A model generated the notes under the pieces. The model searched no databases, was not told the DNA's origin, and saw only the letters and a list, made by a program, of their open reading frames with translations. From positions 129,752,532 to 129,816,531 of the forward strand of contig NC_055996.1 of assembly GCF_018446385.1 (NCBI RefSeq): 64,000 bases of DNA, given 5' to 3'. Both the position numbers and the translations under genes were made by a program. Below, one piece after another: positions 44,952 through 55,264 of this stretch; within the stretch, counting starts at the first letter, position 1; the number at the start of each line of letters is the position of its first letter. This stretch comes from Zingiber officinale (lineage: Eukaryota; Streptophyta; Magnoliopsida; Zingiberales; Zingiberaceae).

Positions 44952-45609
44952 AAGCGAACCAAACCGATCCGACGGAGAAAACCGAGGCGTCGAGAACGGA
45001 ACAGCGAAAGAAGACCCACGCCTTGCCAGTTGCCATTTCCCTCGCCTCCCTCGCGAACACCGAAACGCCAACAAGAAAAACCCGGAGAGAACGAGCGTTT
45101 CAATTTTGATTCGATCGAGAGAGAGAAAGAGAGAGAGAGTGTGTGTGAGTGAGAACGAAGAAGTCGGAGCTCTTCCGTTTCTTCTCCTGATAAGCCGCAC
45201 GAATCGCCCCTGTCGCCGCCGCGCTGAACCCAAATCGAATCGACTATGGCTTTGTGGAATTGCTCCTCCATGCACTGAGATTTCCTCTTCGTTCTCATCG
45301 ATCTGAATTCCCCTTTAGGGTTTGGACTTCGCTGCAATTTTTCCGTTAATCTTAGATTTTTTTAGCCTTTAAACTGCTGGATCTTTCTAGAGAAGTGCTT
45401 CTCTGGAGGGGGTGCTGTGTGCGGGTTTAAAGGGTTTGGTAGATTGGTCTTCTGATGATGCTGATTTGCAATTCATTTTCGGCCAAGTACTCTATGATCT
45501 TTTGAAAGCATGTTTAATACAGAAACTATTTTGATTTGTGAGTTGGTTGTATAGGCTGTCGATAGATAAGAGGGTATTTTCTGTCTATAGATAATGTTCT
45601 ATACTATAA
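44952..45609 (+). promoter_or_regulatory. probable 5' UTR and promoter-proximal region of the next gene
   Basis: The composition changes to GC-richer text with an AGAGAGAG/TGTGTG stretch (about 45118-45145) and a run to TTTAGGGTTTGGAC (about 45315). This is the kind of sequence common in plant 5' UTRs. Several short ATG-led frames occur, none convincing. A UTR intron is possible but not shown. I see no clear TATA box. Confidence 0.4.
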
Positions 45610-48284
45610 ATGGAGAGAAGTGAGCCTGCATTGGTTCCACAATGGTACAAGTTAGCAAATGGGAGCAGTTCAAACAACGCCCTGCGGATCAGCACTTCCA
45701 AACGTCCAGGTACTTCTTTTTCTGCATTCTTTGTGATTCTCATTGTGTTATTTCTTTCAAGTGTTGAGACAGCAAATTTTTATCATAGTCATCCGCCGTT
45801 CCTGTAGGTGATAATTGTACGGCGTTTGGATTAAGGGATAAATTAATCAGAGACCAAGATAGGAATTTGAGGAGTTTGAGTTCTAACAGTTCTATTAATC
45901 GGGATAGAAGTAGCTTTGTTAAAACACAGACTTATGGCAATTTCCAAAGGTCTCGTGAGAACAACCAGGAGAAGAATTTTGATCACCTTAATCGTGAAAA
46001 TAGGTCATCTTTGATTCACAATGGCTTCGACTATCATGATTCATCTAGAGTAAGAGCTAAAAAAGATTACATGAGACGCTCCCACTCTATGGTCACAGGA
46101 AGGCAACTCAACTTACCTAAAAGAGAGGAATTTCCATCACTTCAAATTAAAAGGAGGCAGAGCTTTTCAGATGCAGATGCCGAATTATCTATGGGTCCTA
46201 AGACTGCTGTCCACAGTCTTCAGGTTGTCACTCCTCTCATAATTGGAACCTCAGCTCTAGCAGAAGCGCCTGTAAAATTTGAAACTAATGAAAATGACGT
46301 AGCATCTGCAACTAAAAGCACTATGGCAGAGACATTAGCGCATACTCCATCATTGGTTGGCAACAATCTTCAGGTAATGTTAAAATGCGGTAGTTGTTTC
46401 CTCTTGTCAGTTGGTTCAGAGCATGTTCTTTTTTATTGACATGACATGTATACACTCAGAGGATTGAAGAACTGGCTATGAAAAAATGCAAGCAGCTGAT
46501 TCCTGTGACACCTACACTGCCGAAATCCTTGGTAAAATAACTTCCTAACTTCTGCCTCATGGTAAAATGTTTGCTTTCTTAGTTTCATAGTTGCTGTATG
46601 TATGGAATCTTTTCCCTCGTTGCTTATCAATTTTTTGTTCTTTTTTATTTATGTTAGTAAGAATTTCTATCAGAATTGCTAAAAGTTTCTTCCAAATATT
46701 TGGTTCATGGAATGAATGAGCAATACGTTTCTAGAATGTGATTCCTCATAATACAAGGAATATTTGTGCAAGATTAACATGTTTGGCCATTGGTAAATTT
46801 ACAGGAATGTTAAATTTTATGTCTGGGGATACAAGTATCCCATTTTACTATGTTGAAATCAATTTTTTTCTCATTTTATTCACTCTTATGCTATTGAAAT
46901 TAAAGGTCGCACAGTCTTCTTACAACCTCAAACAATGAGATTAATCTTATGCTCACATTTCACTTGGATCATTTTCTCCCATTTGTCAAACAACAATTAC
47001 ACTTCCCTTGCTGCTGCCAAATCACATTGAAAGTATGTATATTATATGATGTTGATTGCTCATACTAGATTTGTCCTGATTGGTTTCTTTCTAAACCACC
47101 TAGACTGACAAATTATAGATGTTATAATATATTTTAAATGGTAGATCTTAATTGTTTGTGGTCTTCATTCTCTTATGTTGACTCATGTCAAGATATTGGT
47201 GTTGGATATTTGTTTGAATTGCTCCAATGTAAGACCTTACACCTTGTGTTTACCAACTGTTTGAGGTCAGTTACACACACCGTATTAAACCATTTAACTC
47301 GTGTAAGGCTACTCCACGCATACTACCCAGGTAAATTAATTACTGTTTGTATATATTAGTTTGTTGATTTTGCAGTTAATCTTTGTTAGGAAACTGTTTG
47401 GTGTTCTGTTTATTGATCAATTATTTGCATTCTCATGTTCAGCTTTCGTTTGTAGAATTTTAACTTATCAGAAAAGACAAAAATAATAACTGCCAAAGGC
47501 AGAGGTGGGGATTTAAGTTCTTTTACTAAGGTTGGCCAGCAGATGAACCTTGCTGGTCGGCCACCATCTAGGTCTGATATTACTAAGACATCTCAAGCGG
47601 GAAACTTTCAAATTCTTAACCGAGAGAAGAATAGCATCCTGCTTGCTGCCAAAGATGGTTCCAGTGTTAGCAAAGTTATCGATCATGCTGGGTTTGTTCC
47701 ATCTGTTGCAGTTCCTCCAAAGACCCTAGCTGATCTTAAGCTTAGAGTTGATGACAAGAATGGCGCCTTCACACAGGTCTCCAATGGGGAAAGAAAACTC
47801 CTTTCTCGCGCTCAGAACAGGAATGATTTCTTCAATTTGTTGAGGAAGAAATCATTAACTACTTCAAGCTCTATTTCAGACTCGGAATCCATTGATGTAA
47901 TGGAGAATCTGCAAAGCAATTCACTTGTCAATATACAAAAGCATTATCATCAAGGTCTGGATTGTTCAACAGAAAGTGGAAATTGTTCGAATGAAGGTTT
48001 TTTATCTACTGATGGGACTGGTAGACTGTATGTTGACAAAGAAGAAACTAAATTGTGTCTGGATGGCACCATTGACCCGGAAGAAGAAGCCTTCCTACAA
48101 TCTCTTGGGTGGGATAAAAATGCTGGGGAGGATGCTTTGACACAGGATGAAATTGATTCTTTCCGCAAGAAGGTACTTTTGACTTTGCTTTGCAAGCTCA
48201 TCTCCTCATCTTTATATTGTGTTCTGATTCAATATCCTTTTGCAGTATGAGTCTCAGCGACCACTAAAGGCTTCCATCAGCTAG
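45610..48284 (+). CDS. conserved plant protein of unknown function, five exons, 497 residues
   Basis: Exons are 45610-45709, 45808-46373, 46460-46531, 47456-48172 and 48246-48284. All introns are GT-AG and the phases agree. The product starts MERSEPALVPQWYKLANG. Its first half is Ser/Asn/Arg-rich with little predicted order (residues about 20-220). It then has RIEELAMKKCKQLIPVTP (about 223-240, its own 24-codon exon), NRNDFFNLLRKK (about 366-377) and DPEEEAFLQSLGWDKN (about 453-468), followed by LTQDEIDSF and the ending YESQRPLKASIS. I recall the same start, FFNLLRKK and C-terminal motif in uncharacterised proteins of many plants, so these are likely the functional parts. No transmembrane segment or signal peptide is seen. 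Function is not known to me. The third intron is long (924 bp) and includes no recognised element. Confidence 0.85.
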
Positions 48285-48805
48285 TTTTGCACCTGAATTT
48301 GGCGAACAAACGTGAGTTAGTTATTAGTTGGTGAGAAGGATTTGTGTTCTTTTTTGCCTTAATCTCAGAGTGATTTAGAATATATAGACTAATCTCCTAT
48401 CTTATGTTCCATGACTATATATTGAGGTTCCTTATGCCGTGTTTATCGCAAGAATACTTCTGAGTAGACTTTTCTTCGTGCAGATGACAAAGTTTGTTTT
48501 TTTTTGAATGAAACTAATTGACAAATGAAATGAAATGAAATAAAATAAACAAGACTATGTTTCCATGCCCTTTTCACAACTTGGAAATTCATTGTCTTTT
48601 CTTTTTTATTTAGAAAAAAGAAAATTAGTCGGAGAGTCCTATTCTCAGTCTGTAAAATCACAATCCAGATTATCATATTGATCGTATGATCTTATGATCT
48701 TTACGAATCAGAAGTAAAAAAGTAGTAAACGTGGCTGTATGCTGTGCTATTAGATGATCAATCAAGCCAAGTCTAATTTTATGATGTTTAAATTTATTTA
48801 ATGAG
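48285..48805. other. 3' flank of the unknown gene, AT-rich
   Basis: It includes the probable 3' UTR and then featureless AT-rich DNA. No further gene was seen. Confidence 0.4.
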
Positions 48806-48809
48806 ATAA

Positions 48810-50290
48810 TCAAGTTAAGTCCCCCCATCCGCTCTGTCACACACACCTCTTTCCTTCTCTTCTCTCTCCCTATCAAAGGACGCACGTAGCCTCTTCTATT
48901 TTTTTTTATTTCATTTAATTTTTATTTAGTTTTAATTTTTTAATTAATTTTGTTTAAAATTAACTCTCAGTATATTTTAAATTTTATTTTTTAATTAATT
49001 TAATTTATTATTTTTTATCAATACTTATTTTTTCAGTTTTATATAAATTTTATTTAGTTTTTATTTTTTAATTAATTTAATTTATTATTTTTTTCATAAT
49101 ACTGTAATTTTTTCAATTGCTTTTTTTAAATTTTATTTTTTATTGATTTTTTTTGTTAATCAATTTTTTTATCATTTTTTATCCGTTTTATTTTTTTTAA
49201 TAATTTTTTTATATGTTTATAATTTATGTTTATTTTTACTTTATATTTAAAACTAACAAAAATGCTAACAATTAATAATGAACACATTCATAATTTAGGA
49301 ACAAATATAATTTTTTCAAATGAAGAGTACATGTAATAATACAAAAAAATGAAAATATATAAAAATAGAAATCTTAATCAATATTGCCTCCAAATTCTGC
49401 TCCCGACGCGTTTGGTGGTGGTGCACCTATTACTTCGTACCACAAATAAACATTTGTCCTGTAACGAGTTGCTCATCCTTTACCTTCATACGATGAATGT
49501 TGCCACCACCAAGTTGGAATGGGTGGTACAGGATAATGAGGATGTAAAAAAACTTGTACGAAGTGATTATCAACATGAGCAATAGCTATTTCTCAACGTT
49601 CTTGGTTTGAAACTAGAAGAGTTCTTAATGACAAGTGAGTAAAACAACTCCCAATATTCTCACCAAATGTATGAAGTACAAGATTGTACCTTGATGCGAT
49701 GACAATTCCCAAAGGCATAGCGTCCATCCAATATATTTCTGGTGCCTACGGCTCGAAATAATTCAATGAGAATAATAGATTGATTACCAAATTTGAATCT
49801 GGATAAAGTTGATCATATAGATCCTTATTTTGTTGAATATCTTCTATAAGCTCAAATCGTACTTGAACCCAACCTTCTTCAAAAATAATAAATAAAATTG
49901 ATTAAAGAAATAAAACTAAATAAATATTAAAAAAATAATAAATAAAATTAATTAAAAATAAAACTTAAATAAAATTTAAAAAATATAAGTATTAATGAAA
50001 AATAATAAACAAAATTAATTAAAAAATAAAACTAAATAAATTAAAAATATATATAAGTATTAATGAAAAATAATAAATAAAATTGATTAAAAAATTAAAA
50101 TTAAATAAAAATTTAAAAATATATAAGTATGAATGAAAAAATTAATAAATAAAATTAAATTTAAAAATAAAACTAAAAAAAAAATCAAAAAAGATAAAGG
50201 GGCAAAACAGACATTTAAAGGGGGAGAGAGAGAGAGAGTGGAGGGAGGTGCGCGTGTCAGGGGAGGGGGGGGAAAAGTAATTTACATATT
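48810..50290. mobile_element. MULE-like foldback element with an OTU-domain relic
   Basis: The outer parts are long imperfect inverted repeats. The left side runs CCCCCCATCCGCTCTGTCAC, CACACCTCTTTCC, then ATTTTTATTTAGTTTTAATT text. The right side, read in reverse, gives CCCCTGACACGCGCACCTCC and the same AT-rich phrase. The arms occupy about 48810-49260 and 49900-50290. The centre encodes an OTU-like relic on the minus strand. Long TIRs plus an OTU/Ulp-type cargo point to Mutator-like elements. I could not fix a 9-bp target duplication, so ends are approximate. Confidence 0.6.
49345..49865 (-). pseudogene. OTU-like cysteine protease domain relic inside the MULE-like element
   Basis: Minus-strand text reads IYWMDAMPLGIVIASRYNLV, then a FTHLSLRTL-type strand, then AIAHVDNHFVQVFLHPHYPV with PPIPTWW. 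This matches the second half of OTU-type domains carried by plant MULEs (MTxPDMGxxIASRYNVV ... HFVQVxL.xxxPLPPI), including the His-containing NHFVQV block. The reading has at least two in-frame stops and lacks the catalytic Cys half, so it is dead. Confidence 0.65.
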
Positions 50291-50411
50291 TAAATTTTTT
50301 CGAATTGTTCAAATTTATTCATTTAATTGATATGATATATATATTAAATAAATATAAATAATATTTTATCAAATCTAATATCAAATTTATTCGGACTCAT
50401 TTACTACTTTA

Positions 50412-52330
50412 AGAACATCCACAATAGGAGGGGGGATTTTTCTCAAATATTTGTAGTCTCCACTTCTACATCATCATTCAAATATCTCACTTTTCAAATA
50501 TCCCAAATCTTACAATCAAATATTTATGAGTCTCATTCATCAAATATTTCATTTCCAAATATCTCTAATTTCATAATCAAATATTTCACCAACTAAATAT
50601 TTATGAGTTTCACGATCATTTTATTAATCTATATCTAATTTTACCTTTATATAAAATTAATTATATTTTCTAATTCTTCAATATAATATATTTTATCAAT
50701 ATTTTCTTAAATATTTTTTACTTAATATTTATTTAGATACAATCTTTTTAAAAATAGTACAATATACATGAATATAAATGTTTTACAAATTCAAAATTGA
50801 AATATAAAACTACAAACCACCATGTTAATAAAACGAATGATAAACCATAGAAATTAAAAACTATAATTAGTTAATAAAATAAATAATTTCACTACATATC
50901 AATCTTTTCTTCAGTTGCTCATATATCACTAGATGGTTCTAAAGTTGTTTATCTATCAGGCCTCTATGTCGATTATAAGGAGTTGATGTGCTTGGATGAG
51001 TTGGGCCACTTTCTTATTATTATTATACTCTTTCAAATATGTTGCTAATTGTTGCACAACCTTATTCAATTCATCCATTAGGCTCATTCTTTCTTTGTCT
51101 TTCTTCTTTGTTGTCTTCTGTCTCATTGGATGAGATTAGACTTCTCTATCATCCATATCATGGTTGTGTTAGGATTTGAAAAGTTAGTATGCACATATGA
51201 TGATTTTGATATCCTTACTTTCTTTGCAGCCCGCCACCCTTAGGATTGAGGAGTGTACATTGGATTATCTTTCACAATCATTCACACATGTTCAAATTGG
51301 AAAATAGATTTAAAAGTACTCTTGTATTCTTCGTGAGCCTATACCATCAAATCCTCGTCGTTCCATTTGCTTTGTCAATCATTGTATCATTTATTATAGA
51401 TTCTATTATATCTATTCACAATCTTTTTTACTAAAGCCTAATATGATTTTGCTTCATCCTCAATACGCATTTTAGCTTCCTTATATCGATTGATATTATA
51501 GTATGTCACCACCTGTTTCCAAAAAAACCTCGCTCTTCTGAATATTATCAACTACTGAATCTTCCCTCATGATTGTATATGCTGCTGCTAGGAGCTTATC
51601 ATCTGCTACCGTCCACATTATTCACTTGCTATGATCTTAATCTGATTCGTTGTTTGTCTGAGTTGTTTGATAAAAAATAATATTATCAAGCCTTATTTGA
51701 GATGAAAATGAAGGAAATTGTGAATTAGGGACTGCATGAGATATTTCTATACCTTTATCACTATCACTTGCATCAACACTAGCTATTCTCAATTCATTTG
51801 ATTGAATCTCCATGATTGAAGCAGATTAATTTCATGAGATCGAGCTTGCATAAAATGTTAGTTATTTTGCCAATATTATGGGGACATGTATAAAATGGAG
51901 CTTGAGGGTCGCTACTTGAAAATTTTGGATAACTTAAAAAATTATGATAATATGGTGGTGGGAATGGAAAAAGTTAGAAATTTTATGGTTGTTGTGTGAG
52001 AAATGGAAGTGAAGGAGGTTGTAGATTAGGACGAACTCAAGAATTTTTTCCACTTAAATTTTCATCAATATTTGAAGAATTCAACAAATCCTTAAAATAA
52101 TGACCGAAATTTCTCCATTTCTCTCTAAATTTTGGATACGTAGTGGTTTTTTAAAGTAAAAGATGAATGAAAAAATTATGTATATATAAAAGAAAAAAAT
52201 GACCATTGTCCAACGTTCTAAAAATTGAACGTTGAATATAATTAATTACCAACGATTACATTCAACTGTTTGAAAATAATAATAAAAAAATTAACACCTA
52301 AGTGGGCCCTCCCACTCATGTGGCCCACAA
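50412..52330 (-). mobile_element. PIF/Harbinger-like relic
   Basis: The left edge GAACATCCACAATAGGAGGG at about 50413 is the common plant Harbinger terminal type, preceded by TTAA text that could supply a TTA/TAA target duplication. The matching right end was not found. GTGGGCCCTCCCACTC text near 52305 is of the kind seen close to such ends. The minus strand carries a relic of the accessory Myb/NAM-associated ORF. The segments 50640-50880 and 51660-52290 are AT-rich and encode nothing I can read. Confidence 0.55.
50890..51640 (-). pseudogene. Harbinger accessory ORF relic (Myb-like / NAM-associated type)
   Basis: Minus-strand pieces read WTVADDKLLAAAYTIMREDS, then VVTYYNINRYKEAKMRIEDE, then KSTFKSIFQFEHV and IVKDNPMYTPQS. 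Near 51000-51100 there is a Glu/Lys-rich DKERMSLMDEL coiled coil. The order matches the plant ORF1 proteins often labelled NAM-associated or 'glutathione S-transferase T3-like' that accompany Harbinger transposases. At least one frameshift and several stops interrupt it. No DDE transposase is visible nearby. Confidence 0.6.
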
Positions 52331-52624
52331 CTCAAATTTATTTATTTTTAATTCCAACTTTTTATTGAACCGATAAAATATCAAAATTATTAAATCTCAT
52401 AGGATAGTTTTAAAATGACAAAATCATGTACCCACTTCCCATTTTACTCCTATCAGTCAACTGATAAAAAAATTAGTTAAATCAATTTTATTTTTAAAAA
52501 TTAGTTAACTGATATTTTCTACCAGTCGAATCGATGTGTCTGCCAAAATTTTAAATTTTTGAGCAAATAGACTGATTTTAAAAATCAATTGACTATTTTT
52601 TAATCAAATTAATTTTGGGCAAAA

Positions 52625-53101
52625 TCGATTGATAGACCAAACAACCTAGGATTGACATGAAATTAGTTTCTATATGTTTGATTAGTTCTCCTAATTATAT
52701 CCATGCTATCAAACATTAATTTGACCCAATATATTAAAAGCAATGATTTTTTAACGTAAATTAAAATTTTCAAACATATTCATGTTCAAAAAATTACTGT
52801 TCTCAATATATTAGGTTAAACTGATATTTGAGGGCATGAATATAATCAGGAGAAGTAGACAAACACATATGAACTAGTTTCATATCAATCCTAAGATATT
52901 TGGTCCATTAGCTATTTTTGGACATATTGAGAGTAGTGATTTTTTGAACACAAATGTATTAAAAAAATTAATTCGTGTTCAAACAATTATTGCTCTTAAT
53001 ATATTAGGTCGAATTGATGTTTGAGGATATAGATATAATCAAGAGAACTAGACGAACACATAGAAGCTATTTCATGTCAATCCGATGTTGTTTGGTCAAT
53101 C
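52625..53101. repeat. foldback: one 110-140 bp unit in three copies, two orientations
   Basis: The unit GGATTGACATGAAATTAGTT ... TCTCCTAATTATATCCATGC ... CCAATATATTAAAAGCAATG lies forward at about 52640-52775. It is inverted at about 52795-52910 and inverted again at about 52965-53090. The first pair can form a long hairpin. It ends where the LTR fragment begins. Confidence 0.7.
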
Positions 53102-54120
53102 TATTAGGGTCGATTTGTACCTAGAGGAGGGAGGGGGTGAATAACTCGTCGCGCTTCATTGCCTTGCTTTGATGATGATGATATGCAGCGGAAATACACA
53201 CAAAGCACACTCATAATGCTAACGCCAAGATTTACTTGTATCCACCTCAAGAAGAGGTGACTAATCCAAGGATCCGACCCTCACTCACTCATCCACTAAT
53301 AAAACACTCCTTCTCGGTAACTAGAGAAGGCGGAGAAGCCTTGTACAACCTCTCAATACAAGAAGAAAAAAAAACAAGCTTCTTACAATACAAATCTTAC
53401 AAGATTTACAAAACCCTACCTTGCTTCTCCTTGTGTGGAACGCCTCTTGACCTTGGAAGTGCAGCAACACTTCACTTTAAGAAGCTTCAAGATCTGGTGT
53501 GAACATGTTAAAAATTGTCGCAAGAAGTAGAGAGGAAGAGATGCGAGGAAGACGCTCACCAACGTAACGGTCTTCTCCCAATCGATTGACTGATCGATTG
53601 GGGAGGCTGAATCGATCGACTGATCGATTCAGCCTTCTTCTGTGCTCTCGCGTCTGTATGAGAAAACTTGCCCTAATCGATTGACCAATTGATTGGGGAC
53701 CCATCGATTGGCCGATCGATTGGGGAGCATTCTGTGCTCGCGATTTCACTTCTCAATCGATTGGTCAATCGATTGGGCCAACCTTCTTCGCAGCACACCT
53801 TCAATTGATCGGTTGCTCGATTGACTTCCCTTTGACTTGCTTAACTCAAGTCTAGGGTCCCCAATTCTAACATTTGGTCAACTGTAACCTGTTGGAACTC
53901 CTCGTACCTAGCATCCGGTCAACCTTGACCTGTTGGGATTTCTTCACCAAGTGTCCGGTCAATCCTTTGACCCACTTGGACTTTTCAACATTAGGTGTCC
54001 AATTAATCTTGACCCACCTAGATCTCCACGTGTTTGACTTCACTCACCATGTCTTTCCATTTGTCTAGCTTCACTCACTAGGACTTTCCATCTGTCTGGC
54101 TTCACCACCAGAACTTTCAC
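53102..54120 (-). mobile_element. Sirevirus-like LTR fragment (solo or truncated, fossil)
   Basis: It opens with TAGGGTCGATTTGTACCTAG and an AGAGGAGGGAGGGGGTGAAT block, then GCAGCGGAAAT. The same landmarks stand at the same place in the E1 and E2 LTRs. It holds a cluster of the palindrome CAATCGATTG and variants (about 53578-53825), as those LTRs hold their own palindromes, and later repeats of GTCCGGTCAA-like text. No gag or pol lies beside it. The far end is cut where the hAT relic starts. Confidence 0.65.
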
Positions 54121-55264
54121 CTAGGGCTGCAAATGAGTCAAGCCGCTCGGTCAAAGCTTGGCTCGAGCTTGATTTTGACCGAGCTCGAGCCAAGCTCGAG
54201 CCGGCTCGTTTAGTATTCGAGCCGAGTTCAAGCTGCAATAATACTGGCTCGATGACTTGTCAAGCTTTTTCGAGCCAGGCTATATGTAGAATATATGATT
54301 TTTATTTATTCATGTAACCATTAGTAAGTTCAGTGCCATTACATAATTAATGATAAGTACTAGATAAAACTGTAAATTTTAAAAGTTTAATTTTAAAATC
54401 TAAATCCAATTCTTAAATTCTAATTCCTAAGTTCCCAAATATCATATTTTAGCTACAACCCTAATTTCAACGCTCATACCTCTCAACCCTCACCCTTCGT
54501 CGCCGCCTTCTCAAATCTCAACCATCGCCGCTTACTCAGCAGTCACCGTCGTTCCTACTCAGTAGTCGCCGCTGTGCCTACTTAGGAGTTGCCGCCGTGC
54601 CTACTCAGCGTCTCAGCCGCACCCTCAGTCGGAAGCAAACCTCTTGCATGCATTTTTTTTGGTGAGTTTTCGGAAAACACTATGTTCTATGCGTTTCTTG
54701 TTTCTTCCTTTTTCTTGATGCCATAGATGCACAAACTTGGTCATTCAAAAGATCCACAGTCCAAACTCTACCGTCGAATCCCCCAAATTTCTTTTGTTGT
54801 TCTGATAAAGTCCACGCTTGAAGTAGATAGAAGGATAATCATCTGATAACAAAGAAAAGGTGAATTAATACCTCAAAGTGATTGGTCTCTACCTGATAAC
54901 AGGTGGTACAAAGGTAGCATTACTTTTAATCTTAAACTGAGCTCATAATTTCACTTATGGATCCTTGTTTTTTCGTGCTATGATTATCATTGTCTCATTG
55001 TTTAACCTAATTATATGAGGGTGGCTAATTTTTTATACTTTTTATAAACCTAAATAAATCTGATTTGGAATTGGTACGAATAGTCTTGTTCAATTCAAAT
55101 CTGTATCATGTGTTAAATTTGTTTGGGCAAACATTATTTCATAAGGTTAAAATTCTTAGCAAATGACACAATCGATATTTTCTTAACACTCCTATCTATG
55201 GTGTTGGGATTACAACAAATTGCCTGAAGTTCAATACTCGAACTAGTTTAATTAAGGTTATATT

